Below, in pieces: positions 31,776 to 43,859 of a stretch of DNA of 64,000 nt. Position numbers and translations under genes: made by a program. Under the pieces are notes generated by a model, which saw only the letters and a program-made list of their open reading frames with translations, was not told the origin of the DNA and did no database searches. Each line of letters opens with the position of its first letter. Positions within the stretch are counted from its first letter, which is position 1. This stretch comes from Lineolata rhizophorae (Eukaryota; Ascomycota; Dothideomycetes; Lineolatales; Lineolataceae): NCBI GenBank assembly GCA_010093515.1, contig MU001683.1:436084-500083 (forward strand), in the 5' to 3' direction.

Positions 31776-33749
31776 ATGTTCAGGAATTCACAGCCAAATC
31801 CCAACACTGCTACGGCTTCAGCAGATGCTGCGGCTTTGGACAACCCGACAAGCTCTAGGCCTTTTGCTTTCCATTCTCGCCAGGCAACTTCCGGTAGTAG
31901 GAGTTCATCGCAGACAACACTGAGCAAGAACTCCTTGAAATCCGATGCGAACGCCTCAGACGAATTTAATGAAAAGGTTGATTCAGCTGGCAGCGAAGGT
32001 CAGTCCAGAGATCATCGACATGCTCACGAAGATGGTTTCTCGAGTTCCTCTGGAAGCGGGACTGAAGAGTCCTTCGCCATCGACGACGTTGAAAAGGAGG
32101 GTGCGGAAATGGCACGGCGGGCTCATGATGCTAGTAAAAACAACGGTGTAATAGAATGGGATGGGCCGCACGATCCTGTAGGGTTCACTATCTCGAGCTC
32201 TGTTCTTCCACCTACTAACCCGATTTTACAGGAAATCCCTATGAACTGGCCAAGCCGCGCAAAATGGCTATATACCGTTGTCTTGGGTCTAATGACCTTC
32301 TGCATCACATTTGCAAGTAGCGTATTCAGTACCGCAACGATGGCCACTGCTAGGCTATTTGAAGTATCTGCGGAAGTAATGGTGCTAGGTACAAGCCTAT
32401 TTGTTCTTGTAAGCTTCCGTAGAGCTCTCCGCTCCTTTTCCAGTTACTTACCCAACTAGGGATTTTCGTTTGGGCCAATAGTTTTTGGGCCACTCTCTGA
32501 GCTCTATGGGAGAAAGCGACCACTATTTTTTGGATTTTTTGCGTTCGCTATTTTCCAAATACCTGTTGCCGTTGCCCAGAACTTGCAGACTATAATGATC
32601 TGTCGTTTTTTCGGAGGGTTTTTTGGATCTGCGCCCCTTGCTATTGTTGGCGGCACACTCGCCGACATTTGGTCCCCTGTGGATCGAGGGGTAGCCATGT
32701 GCATCTTCGCCTCGGCCACATTTATGGGCCCTGTCGCCGGGCCTATCATGGGCGGTTTTATCAGCATGAGCTATCTAGGTTGGCGATGGACAGAGTACAT
32801 CACCGCCATCATGGGGTTCTTTTTCGGTTCTATTGGTTTCTTGATCGTTCCCGAGACATATGCTCCTCTAATCCTCTCTGGGCGAGCCACAAAGATCAGA
32901 CACTCCACGAGAAACTGGGCAGTGCATGCCAAGTATGACGAGCAGCCGGTGGATTTCCGTGTTCTTGCCATCAAGTATCTGGTTCGACCATTTGCGATGC
33001 TTATTTTGGAGCCAATTCTTTTGCTCATCACACTTTACATGTCGCTTGTTTACGGTATGAATACTCGTCCTTACGTAACCCACATTATGCTGACTCAAAC
33101 ATCCAAGGTATTCTTTATTTGTTTTTTGAAGCATACCCGATCGCGTTCCAAGAAGACCGGGGCTGGAACATGGGTGTTGGTGCCCTCCCGTTCATTGCAT
33201 TGCTCCTAGGCGTGCTAATTGGTGCTATCATCATTGTATCCATCACTAAGACCCGGTTTGCAAGAAAGATGGAAAAGCATCAGCGAGTTATCCCAGAGGA
33301 GCGCCTGATCCCAATGATCTTGGGTGGCTTCTTGTTTCCGGCGGGTCTCTTCTGGTTTGCTTGGACTGCGGATCCAGGCATCAATTGGGTCCCTCAAGTG
33401 CTTGCGGGAATTCCGATTGGAGCCGGTATCCTAATGATTTTCATGCAGGGTCTAAATTTCATCATAGACTGCTATTTGACAAACGCCAATAGCGGCATTG
33501 CGGCCAATACTTTCGTCCGTTCTTTTTTGGGAGCAGGGTTTCCGCTCTTTGCCACTGGCATGTGAGTATGCCTACCAGGCTTAAAACAACAGCTATCTAA
33601 TTCAGAAATTACATAGGTATCATAACCTTGGTGTGGCGTGGGCAACCAGTCTCCTGGGCTTTCTTTCCGCCGCCCTAGCTCCTGTTCCCGTACTCTTCTA
33701 CATTTATGGAGCAAAGATTCGGAGTTGGAGTAGATACGCTGCGAGCTGA
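31776..33749 (+). CDS. MFS transporter, DHA1 drug:proton antiporter type
   Basis: Plasma-membrane transporter of the major facilitator superfamily, DHA1 (12 helices) group, which exports drugs, polyamines or similar compounds against protons. Exons 31776-32408, 32460-33054, 33108-33561 and 33617-33749 join in phase to 604 residues. A long Ser/Asp-rich cytosolic N-terminus of about 165 residues precedes the first helix. Typical motifs are FGPLSELYGRKRPLFFG (motif A form), GGTLADIWSPVDRGVAM, FMGPVAGPIMGGFI and PETYAPLILSGRA after helix 6. The C-terminus ends soon after helix 12. The substrate cannot be inferred. No biosynthetic genes lie next to it, so it is not evidently part of a metabolite cluster. 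The ATG at 31776 follows an ATG-free open stretch from 31707. Confidence 0.92.
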
Positions 33750-34727
33750 AACGATGCGCCCCCCCCCCCCCCCCAAAGTTGTTGTACTTACAGATAGGTA
33801 AGACGTGGATTAAAGAGGAGTCTAGAAAGTTGCTGGATTTTGTGGAATTGATGCGACCGTTTTTTAGTTTGGGCCTAGCAATAGGCGAGATAATACGAAA
33901 CACTGGCAATGTAAGGATGGATACAAATGCATTAATTGGGACTTAATCTTGTAACGGTGTTTGGAGGTAGAATATAATGAAGCAGTGGACCATATACCTA
34001 CCTTAGGTGTCAAATTCACTGAAATCTTATCCCTATCCATTGCATTTAGGCTTTTGTAGGCGACTGGGCGAATTGAAGAGCGTCTTAATCAACTCTGAAA
34101 TATTTTGTGTCTTTCATAAATTTCCGTACTATTGGCAAAACTTTCCCTGGGCGGTGAAGGCGTTAAGCCAATACACGGCCGCGCTTGGGAGATGTCTGGA
34201 TCAGAACACAAGTGAAGGATTACGCAATCATCTTAGTGGTACGAGGGTCTACTAAATTCGCGTTTGCTCTGTAAGTATGATCTTATAGGGTTCTCACCAA
34301 ACCGATTTATCCGAGCTTGCTTAGACAAGAGTGAATCCTCCTGTGGTTCGTTATTCGCTATGCCTTAGGTTCGTTCTGCGTAGAGACGAAGTACGTACTA
34401 GGCCTGTGGAACCGTACGGAGGACTTTGTGGGGTAAATCAACAACGTAAACTAACAACATGCCCTCGATTCGAAAGAGTTAGATGGTCTCATTTACTAGC
34501 CATCTAAATCAGTGTGGTTGATTGTTTATGCGACGTTTTGCTACCATAAGTACTGCCATTGAACCGCTCAGTCGCACCTTTGATTTGTAGCAATTCACTA
34601 ACCAAATATACCATTGGACTGTACACAAAAAGCTTGATATCAATCCCGTGAAAATGAACGTATAGTTGTCTGTAGGATATCAGAAGCCAACGCTTAGTGA
34701 TACCATGCCCTCGAATGAGGGGATCCA
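33750..34727. other. Intergenic region with a 16-base C run
   Basis: The 3' ends of two convergent genes and AT-rich spacer. A homopolymer of 16 C (33759-33774) lies 10 bp after the transporter stop codon. Open frames at 34007-34255 and 34504-34728 have no recognisable content. Confidence 0.55.
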
Positions 34728-36877
34728 TTAGTCTACGCCAGCATAAAGATCAACAACAATATTGATCGCTGCAACGAGAATCTCTACGGCGATGAGCACG
34801 ATCACTGTTATCCCTAATTTTAGCATACCGTAGCTATTGACAACATTCCTAATAGCGCGGACTTACCGATCCATTCCAAATACTCCCCGTGACTCGCACT
34901 CAGCTGATCTTTCAGGACAGCCAGTAAGTCGGCGATAACGTCGAGCCTCTCGGTGAGTAAGCCCACGCGCTGGTCCATTTCTAGGTAGGAACGGACGGCT
35001 TGGTAAACGGGGTCGAGTTGAGGCTCCGCCCACATGAGTTCGGGAGCGTCGAGAACGGAGCCCTGCAAGTGGATGTTGATGCGCAGGATGAAAAGTTCGC
35101 CAATCTGCATGTTTATCTGACGGCGAGTGAGGTTGACTTTCCCGGTCATGGCAATTTGGGAAGGAATTTCCTTAGTAACTTCGATGGTGTTGTCTACTAG
35201 GTCTTCGTATAGCGAAGTCTGTTGATGCAATCAGTACGACTGAATGACTCCATTCGAAGCCCACATAGGCGGCATTTCACTTTTTATAAGAAGCAAGGAT
35301 TTCAGAGCGAGGCCAACCTTTACACTCTGGGCCAGAGCATGGCTAATTGCCAGCTTTGTCATATAGTTCTTCTTGTCTCTGAGACTGATGAAGTCGTTGT
35401 AGATTCGAGCCTGGTATTCTCGCGTGTAGTAAAAGTTGAAATCCTCAGTTTGAATGTCGTCTTTGGCTAGCTTTTCGACCTCGAATTTGGTAATTTCTTT
35501 AAGGAATTTTTGCTCTTGCGACCGAGTCATGCCCCATATTACTACCGTTCCGTAGTTGAAGAGGAAAACCTCCGGAGTGTGCACTTCGACGTCAAAATTA
35601 GCGGCTTCGCTGCTTCGGATGCCCGCTGCAGGTGCGGGTGGTGATAGCGGTTGCATCGGCGGTGTTGCGGGGGGTGGCAAGGGCTGAAATTGGGGTGCTG
35701 TGGGCGGCGATAGCGGTTGTGATTGCCGCAATCCTGGCGGTGAACTGATCGCCTGCGAGGTCGGTCTCGGGGACGCTGCTACGAGACCTGAGGGTGCGCC
35801 GGTCCCGCCTCCGCCTGAAGCATGCAAGTCGATTAGGTCATCGCGGCGCTGTTCATTATGATTTTCAACCTCGACTGCGGAATCCGAGAAGCGCCTTTCT
35901 TGCCCTGTAGCCCCGCCGGCCTGTACAAATGGTGTTGATAATGCAGCGGCAAGGGTAGGACTTGGAACTCTTTCTCGCCTTCTCTCCTCTCTCTCCCAAT
36001 CGCTCAAGCTTCCCCAATCGCCCGCACTGCTTCCACTCCCGCTTCTCTCTCTCGCGCCCGGCGGCTTCCCATACCTCCACGGGGTATACACGCACTCGTC
36101 AAACAGCTTCGGTTGCGCGCCTCGAAGCTTGCCCTTTCCCTTCAAATACCGCACCAGCTCGTCCGTTTGATAGCTCGCCGCCGTACAGTAGGCTGTCACC
36201 CTGGGCAGTCTATCCCGGTCCGCTTTGCCTAGCCGTGCCGCGTCTCGGCGCGCAGTCGGATCCGTGATGCGGGTAAACTGGGTGTAGACGTCGCGTCCGC
36301 CGTCGCTTTCCTCATCGCCGCTGACGGTGGCCGGAGCGCCCACGACCTTGCCGACAGCTTCGGCGTCCGCCGGACTCGGCAGCAGCTTCAGCTTCTGGGC
36401 CGTCCGCGTGGTGCGTTGCGGCCCGATCTTGACCGAGGGAACGGCAGGCCCCATGGTCGAGCTGGGCGTGAGCGCGGAGCCGGAGCTATTGCGTCGACGG
36501 AGTTTGCTGTTGAGCGCAGACAGCATAGGCGCGTGGCTCGGGTGGAGGTGTTGCTGTGCCGCAGTGCCGTAGCCAGGGCCATGCGGGTGCGAAGGGACGG
36601 TCTGGTAGCCTTGCTGGAGGCCGGCGCCGGCCAGCTGCCCGCTCGCGGTCGGCAGGCCGGTGTCTTGGCGGGTGAGGCGGGGGGATACGAGCGGAGGAAG
36701 CTGGGCAGAGGGCCTCAGAGGAGAGGCGGTGGCATTGGGACTGGCGCTGGTGACGGTCGGGTTGAAGGTCACGCTGCGCGGAGGCCTGGGAGTCGGCTGG
36801 GGACGGGAGCGCGCGGACGGCGAGGGCGGGATCAGCGGGGTCGATTCGGAGACGGCGGAGGGAGCGGGGGAAGCCAT
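34728..36877 (-). CDS. RMD1: RMD1-family (DUF155) membrane protein
   Basis: Fungal member of the RMD1/RMND1 (DUF155) family. The yeast gene is linked to sporulation-related nuclear division, while animal RMND1 is mitochondrial; the molecular role is unclear. Three exons, 36877-35318, 35218-34867 and 34804-34728, join in phase to 662 residues. A long Pro/Ser-rich N-terminus (about 1-220) is followed by the family core: DRLPRVTAYCTAASY, LFDECVYTPW, FLFNYGTVVIWGMT, QTEDFNFYYT and YQARIYNDFISL. C-terminal helices carry MTGKVNLTRRQINMQIGELF and LDVIADLLAVLKDQLS. One membrane helix ends the protein (VIVLIAVEILVAAINIVV), completed only by splicing the last 77-bp exon. An extra 270-residue low-complexity insert rich in Pro splits the core between WRYGKPPG and FDVEVHTPEV. 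Start at the first ATG. Confidence 0.92.
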
Positions 36878-37606
36878 GGGTGGCAGGTGGCGGCGGAGGA
36901 CGCCAGCGCGGGCGACGGCCGTGGATGCGTGCGTGCGCTATGTGCGTAGTATGTGGGCAGAATGGCCGAGCCGGAGGCCGGTGACCGGTGGTAGGAGCCC
37001 GCAGACCAGCCACGATGGGCGGCGTGGATCGCCGGGTGCTAGCTCGGGCGGGCCGGGCGCGGGTGGGCGCCAGAGACGGGTGCCATTGTCCGGTGCGTGC
37101 CAGGGCCGACGTCAAGGTGCCAGCGCGGGCTGGCGGCGCTCGAGGGGAGAGAGTGTGTGTGAGAGAGAAAGAAAGAGGGAGAGAGGGAGCAGGTCGACGC
37201 GAGCGGAGCTCGGGAGCTTTTTTCGCAGTCGGATGACGCCGCGACACCGCCCAAGCCACACACTCCCGCACCCGCAGCCCGGCTTCTCATCCTTGCACCA
37301 TCTACTGCATGACACTCTTGAGCATGGGAGCCGGCGTTCCTCGCCGCCACGTATGTGCATATACCTGCGTATGTACCCGCAATGCTGAATGCGCCTGGGC
37401 CGAGTGTGCCTTTCGCGCGGGGCACGTGACTCCGGTGTGCTGCTTACGTAAAAATGGCGGTGCCACGATTCGCCCGCGGCGCCGGCGATTCAATTCGCCA
37501 ATTCCACTCCATTTTCGGACTCTCGCCCTGGCAGCTGCGTCGCCGTCCTTGGCTTGCGACAGCGGCGCGTAGCGGGAACCGGCCGTTGAGCTCCACCGGG
37601 AGAGCT
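36878..37606. promoter_or_regulatory. Divergent promoter region between RMD1 and ILV3
   Basis: A 729-bp region between divergent starts (36877 minus, 37607 plus), including a purine-rich GAGAGA tract (37147-37190). Long open frames on both strands reflect high GC. The ILV3 frame stays open back to an ATG at 37454, so the last 150 bases could be coding. Confidence 0.5.
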
Positions 37607-39707
37607 ATGCAGCTTCCTCCAGGCCAGCTCCTCGCAACGTCGGCTTCGGCCGCCCGCCGAGCGCTGCTGCGGCGCCGATGGCTTGCCGCGCCTCGTGCTC
37701 CGTTCGCTGCCGCCTCACGACAGAGCGCGTCGCTCTCGACCTCCGCGCCTCGCCCGAAGGACGACGAGTTGAACAAGGTCAGCAAGCATGTGACGCAGCC
37801 CAAGGCCCAAGGCGCTTCGCAGGCGATGCTCTATGCGACTGGCTTCACCGAGCGGGACATGGACAAGGCCCAGGTCGGCATAGCGTCTATGTGGTTTTCC
37901 GGCAATCCGTGCAATATGCACTTGCTCGACTTGAACAATGCTGTTAAGGAGGGCGTGGCTAAAGCCGGTGAGTCTGCTTCCACGTTTTGACTCCAAAAGC
38001 TGGCGACAAGTGTCATTTATCTGTTGTTGGCCCACTAGGCTTTCCGGTCCATTGTTGAACTTTTGAGCTCCTTTTTTCCTGATTTCGCCGATAGCCCGAT
38101 CGATTGGCCCATCTGCCGTCTATAACGCCCACCAAGTCGTGTTGTATTGATCTGCTATGCTTCCCCCGGTCATCCTCTAATAGTCCTGTCTTCAAGGCCT
38201 TCAACCGATGCAGTTCAACACCATTGGCGTCAGCGATGCCATTTCCATGGGCACGAACGGCATGCGCTTCTCTTTGCCATCACGTGACCTCATCGCCGAT
38301 TCCATCGAGACCGTTATGAGAGGCCAGTGGTATGACGGCGGAATCACCATCCCTGGATGCGACAAAAATATGCCAGGCGCGTTGATGGCCATGGCCCGTG
38401 TCAATCGGCCGTCCCTCATGGTCTACGGCGGCAGTATTGCTCCTGGGTGCGCGTCCACGTTGAACAACGCTACTATCGATGTGGTCTCGGCATTCCAGGC
38501 TTACGGACAGTATCTTACTGGCGAGATCAATGAGGCGGTCCGATCGGATATCATCCGCCATGCGTGCCCTGGAGGAGGAGCCTGCGGCGGCATGTATACT
38601 GCTAACACAATGGCCACCTCGATCGAAACCATGGGCCTCACCCTTCCTGGATCGAGCTCGAATCCTGCAGTTTCAGCCGCCAAGCGTGCTGAATGCGCGG
38701 CTGCTGGTAGCGCGATGCGGAATCTCCTTAAGGAGGATCTTAAACCCCTGGAAATTCTCACGCGCGCTGCTTTCGAGAACGCAATGGTGGTTGTAAATAT
38801 TCTGGGTGGCAGCACCAACGCCGTTCTTCACTTCTTGGCCATAGCGCATGCTGCCGACGTGCCGCTTGCTATCGATGACTTTCAGCGCGTCTCGGATCGC
38901 ACACCTTTCCTCGCCGACCTTAAGCCTTCTGGCAAGTACGTGATGGCGGACGTGTTCCGCATCGGCGGCACCCCCGCGCTGCTCAAGTGGCTGTTGGGAG
39001 AGGGGCTCCTCAAGGGCGACGTTCCGACCGTTACTGGCAAGACGCTCGCTCAGAACGTGGCTGACGCGCCGGTACTGCCGGAAACTCAGGAGGTGATCCG
39101 TCCGCTCAACAATCCCATCAAACCAACAGGACACATCCAGATCCTGCGGGGTAACGTGGCGCCTGGTGGCTCGGTCGGCAAGATCACGGGCAAGGAAGGG
39201 ACCACGTTCACGGGCGTGGCTCGCGTGTTCGACTGTGAGGACGACTTCGTCACCGCGCTGGAGAAAGAGAGCGCCAAATTCGTCAACGTCGGGCCCGGGG
39301 GCGAGAAGACCAAGGTCGTTGTCATCATCCGTTACGAAGGTCCAAAGGGAGGCCCCGGCATGCCGGAGATGCTAAAGCCGAGCTCGGCCCTGATGGGTGC
39401 CGGCCTGGGTCAGGACGTCGCGCTCATCACGGACGGAAGATTCTCCGGAGGGAGCCACGGGTTCTTGATCGGCCACGTAGTGCCCGAGGCGCAGGAAGGC
39501 GGGCCCATCGCACTGCTGCGGGACGGCGATCGGATCAGCATTGATGCAGACACTAGGGAAATTAACGTGCTGGACGTGGAAGAAGGGTGGGTTGAAGAGC
39601 GGCGGAAGGAATGGACGGAGCCGCCGTTGAGATATGACAAGGGTGTTTTGTTCAAGTATGGCAAGAACGTGAAGGATGCTAGCCGCGGATGCATCACGGA
39701 CGGGTAG
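37607..39707 (+). CDS. ILV3: Dihydroxy-acid dehydratase (mitochondrial)
   Basis: Iron-sulfur enzyme of the IlvD/Edd family. It converts 2,3-dihydroxy-isovalerate and 2,3-dihydroxy-3-methylvalerate to the 2-oxo acids in valine and isoleucine synthesis, in mitochondria. Exons 37607-37967 and 38197-39707 join in phase to 623 residues. The N-terminus ([20 protein letters not shown]..) is Arg/Ser/Ala-rich and almost free of acids, as in mitochondrial presequences. The three cluster-binding Cys motifs are seen in order: [25 protein letters not shown] and [16 protein letters not shown]. Other signatures are [34 protein letters not shown] and [16 protein letters not shown]. The frame is open upstream to an ATG at 37454, which would give 674 residues; I chose 37607 because the length then fits the family better. 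The 228-bp intron is long for this window. Confidence 0.95.
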
Positions 39708-40573
39708 AAGCTTGTATTATTGGAGGGATTGCGGTAGGCATTTTAAAATTTCGGTTTTCGTTCCGGATAAACTTCAACGTATGTGTAAAAGCGGTCGAAA
39801 AAAGCTTAATTGTAGAGCTGAAAAGTTTTGTCTGTTGTCTAGGAAGGCTGTAGATGTCGTATTGGTACGGTGAAGGAAGTATTCTTCTAATGGAAGATAC
39901 GCATCGTAATTCCACACAGATTATCGTCTTGCTTCCCGCTGTCGATGGTACGTGCCTCCACGCTCTCCCAAAGTCTTCGCCATGTACGCTACCGCACGGA
40001 ACACAACACTACCGTCGTCCGTCTATCCAATAACGCCTAGCACCTTTGGGGGCGACATCACGTAGGCATCAGGTCATCCTGCCGAATTTAGGTCTATGGC
40101 TTTCGAGGGCAAGGCTGTAGGAGCAAGAACCTGATCTACCAATGTTAAGTTATTGTTCCTGGTGTTCCACTTACGATACTTGATGGCAACTTACCGTAGG
40201 AAAACTACATTGCTCTGGGCGCTTGTTGGCTCTTATAATTTCAATAGCACTGTATAAATAGAGACGGGTTCAGCATGAGAAAAGGAAATGACATCCTCTG
40301 AAGACCGCCAATCGAATTTGCCCAAATCACAGAAGGCATCTCAGATGCTGTGGTTCTTCCTATAGGAACGCTGAAGTGCTAAATGAAAAGGGTATGAGCC
40401 AATGCCCCCGTTACCGACCAGAGCCATCGCCGCCACACGAAGCGCCGACCATTGGGATTTCGAACAAGCACAAAGATGAAAACATGGTAATCCAAAGTGC
40501 CCGACAGAATTCATTTGCAAACTAGACCAAGTCCCTCCGCTTGGCACGTAGAACTCCACGGTGCCAGGCTCCC
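39708..40573. other. 3' ends of two convergent genes
   Basis: AT-richer spacer between two stop codons. Small open frames (39676-39915, 40341-40595) are without content. No repeat is seen. Confidence 0.55.
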
Positions 40574-43537
40574 TTACGCCACCCGATCCCCCCACTTCTC
40601 CACTCCAAACCTCTCCACGCCGCTCTTGATCTCTGCGACGATCTCCTGAGCCTCCGCCGCCGTGTGCGCTTCGAAATCGTACCGCTTGGTCTCCCGCTCC
40701 CTATACACCACGACGCGGAAGCTGCGCGGGTGCCGCTTGTTCACCTTGGAATGGACCACGCTGCTGAAATGCACGGTCGTTGTTCTCGCCGGCGCATCAG
40801 CAAACAGCGCCGCTCGAGTGCCGCCGGCAGGTCCACCACCAGCTCCGCCCGCCCCACCTCCCTCTCCTGCTGGCATAATGTGCATGTATTCGCCGTCGAG
40901 CGCAAGAATGCGCGTCGAACTCGACGCGAACGACATGGGTTGCTTGCGCGTAACGACGTAACGCTTTTCGGCCGCGAGCGCGCCACTGTTTGCACTCATG
41001 AGCACCTCAACGGGGCGTGGCGTCGCAGCTCCTCCTCTCTTCCCCTTCTTGTGCGCATGTGCGGCTCCGGCACCCGTGCTGATCAAAAGTGGTGCATTGG
41101 GGCTGCTTCCGGCGGCGGTAGCCGGCGAACCGGCGCCAGTGAAGCCAAAGGCGCTTGCATCGCTAACAAATCGTCTCCGTCCCAAGTCAAGTTCCCTTCG
41201 CGCACCTAATGCCTCGACGGTGCGGTCTGCAGGGGCCACAGTCGCGGTTCCACGAACTCTGAGTACGTGCGCAGCTGGATCTCTCACGCCGAGCGCCGCG
41301 CACGCAGCTTCGTGGACCTCGGCTATATACGTGTCCGTCGTAGCGTTAATAGTAGTCGTGCGCGTTGTAGCAGGGAAGTCGGCGGCGTCTGGATCAGTAA
41401 AGCGGACTGTGACCTGCGCCGGCGCGCCCATGCGCGGTGTCGCGTGGGAGACAGGACCTGTGGGTTGATCTGCGAGCTGTGCGTGCGGGTAAGCGCTATC
41501 TTTACGAGGTGGAAATGTAATGGGGTTACGGAACTGAGCTCCGGCAGGATTTGAAGTCGTAGCAGACGGTTGGATTGGCTGCGGCGCAGGCTTGGATGGG
41601 CCCGAAGAGGGCTGCTGATTGTCGGTAGTATCAGCTAGCCGGATGGTTGATGGAGTTGTCGATGGAGCGAGAGCTAACGTCGAGGTATTGGTGGGAACAT
41701 TCGTCGTATCAGTACTTGAGCAATCTGGAGTGACTTTCTCGTTGTCCTGATACTCCGTCTCAGATGCCTCCACTAGTCCAAACTCATCCCAAGGTTTCTC
41801 GCGACTCCGGCCCCTTACACCACGATTGTTATTGGACGTGAAATCCACAATTGGTTTCATGCGTTGCAAGGGCGGGAAATCAAAATCCACTTCGTCATCC
41901 TCCACCATGCGCAGAATCCAGCGATTCACATTCTGCTTTTCCGCATCCACGGGTGGCTTAAGTTCTTCCTCGTTATACCGTAATAATGCGTACCCAATTG
42001 CATCTGCGACGGTCACCGGCTTCTTCTCATGGGTAGTACGCCGCAATAGCAGTTCAAGGGGCCTTGATGACTTCGAGAAGGGGCAGTATATCTTGATGTA
42101 CAGTGCGGCACGGTCATCCTTGCCAGAGAGCGGAGCAAAGCGAAGGAGTGGATTCTCAGGTGGCTTGTCCTTGGCCCTGAGCAGCTTCGTAAGCTCGCTG
42201 ACAGGAGGATGAACGATGCTGATGGGCCGCGCTGGCGGTAATGCTTCGAGCGCAATTGAGGGCGCACCAGGCGATCCAGGAGCCACTTGTTTGGCAGCCC
42301 GCCTAGGCGAGTCCCGGGCCACGCCAAGGGCCGATGGAACAGTGGGTAAGTCGGCAGCGAGCGACGAGGCAAGCCCGTCCTCGTTCAGCGAGGATCCGGA
42401 ATCAGGGCTACCAGTGAAGGACTCGGAATCCAGAGAAGTATCAGTCTCAGCACCTTCTTCATCGACCTGATGGAGTCGCTCCGCTCCAATTGCAGGGTCG
42501 GCTATTCTCGCCCTTCGGCGGCGGCGTGGTGCTACTTCGCCGTGTGCTTCTTCCGTATCTTCGGTTTCAGCTTCCTCGGCTGCCATCTCGCCAGTTTCGG
42601 CCTCGCGCTCATCAGCCTCTTGAATGCGCTGCGAGAGCAGGTGCCCTCTCCGACTACGGTGCGCGTGTGGAATTTGCTTCCTCTTAAAGATAGATGGGTC
42701 AAGTTCATTCTCCGAGGACATGTCGCTGCTCGTGACCGTGTCACGCCGAACACGTTCTTTGGAGGGGGTGTCCGCTCCGCCCATTGTCACGGCACCTAAT
42801 GACCCACTTCGCAGGCGATGTTCTGTGTCTGGTGGGCGTGATGGTGACGTAATCATAAGCTCGGGTCCATGGCGTCCATCCGCCTGGAGGTGGAGTCCAG
42901 AAGTATTCTGTAGCGGAGAAGACCCGGCACGAGTCCTCAGAGGCATCTTGGTGAACTTGATCTGCTGCGCGGCACGCTGGTTCTCCTCGTCATCGCTTTC
43001 GTCGCTCAGGCTGCTGCTGTCGTCTTCCTCCTGTTCCTGTTGTTCCTTGGCGCGACGCCGCCGCTTGCTGCTCGGGCCGGGACCAACCGTGTCGCTGCTA
43101 CCTGCGCCGCCCGTCACCATGCCGCCGTAGTCCTCGTCGACGCCTTCGTCTCCGCCGAAACTACTGAGTCCGAGGCCCATTGCATCTCGGCCGAGGCCAC
43201 CCTCGCCACTCGCGCCGCGCAAGCCACCCCGGGTGGTGGGCGCCTGGAAGTAGTCCGAGGCAATGCCAGCGGTGGGGATAGGCGGGGAGTAGGTGCGCTT
43301 GATGTCGGCGCCTGGCGCGGCGGATGGCCAGCCAGCGGCGCGGAAGGCGGGCTGGTTCACAACAGAGTTATTGACATTGATGAGGCGCTCGCCGACGCCG
43401 TCCTTGATTCGGGAGAGGTAGGCGGTGCGCAGCTGCCAGACGACGAAGCTGTGGGGTGGGAGTTAGCAGAGGAGGGAGAGGCGATGACAGGCACGCTGCT
43501 GTTGGGATACTTTACTCTTCGTTCTGGAGGAGAGACA
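40574..43537 (-). CDS. SIN1: SIN1/AVO1-type TORC2 subunit
   Basis: Homologue of SIN1 (yeast Avo1), a core subunit of TOR complex 2 that brings AGC kinases such as Ypk/Gad8 to the complex and binds membranes. A 23-nt first exon (43537-43515) is spliced across a 66-bp intron to exon 43448-40574, giving 965 residues. Splicing restores the conserved N-terminus MSLLQNEDFVVWQLRTAYLS and then INVNNSV..FRAAGWP. In order: a long acidic disordered region; a CRIM domain (roughly 420-560, with SELTKLLRAKDKPPENPLLR, IYCPFSKSSRPLELLLRR and VADAIGYALLRYNEE); a Ras-binding-like segment (about 710-788); and a SIN1-type PH domain (about 853-965, with SSTRILALDGEYMHIMP and HPRSFRVVVYRERETKRYDF). It shares a 322-bp promoter with the divergent gene at 43860. 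Confidence 0.94.
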
Positions 43538-43859
43538 TGGTGGTTGCAGGCTGTCTCGGCCCCGATGAGCGGGCGGTGGAGGAGGGAAGAAGGAGGGGTG
43601 GCGCGAGGAGGAAAGAAGTACTACGTAGTGCTGCGCGGAGGCGAAGGCGCGCGGTCGCGGCAGGAGCGATGATGCAGCGGCCGCGGGCTGCTTGAGGCGC
43701 GCCAGGGTTCTGCCAAGACGTGGCGCAGGCCCCTGCGCTTGCCGATCTGCCGCGCCACGTGCGCGGCTCAAACGCGACTTCATGCGAATCGTCCTCCGCC
43801 GCTCGCACCAACATCTACATCGCCCCTCCCCGATCGTCGCCGCAACACACCGACATATC
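43538..43859. promoter_or_regulatory. Short bidirectional promoter, SIN1 and PRCC-domain gene
   Basis: Only 322 bp separate the two divergent start codons, so leaders and promoters of both genes must share this GC-rich stretch. The plus-strand frame of the 43860 gene is open back to 43692, but it has no ATG and no conserved content there. Confidence 0.6.

Noticed and set aside
37039-37425. Frames on both strands around the GAGAGA tract
   Set aside because: They are explained by the purine/pyrimidine run in the RMD1-ILV3 promoter; no conserved content.
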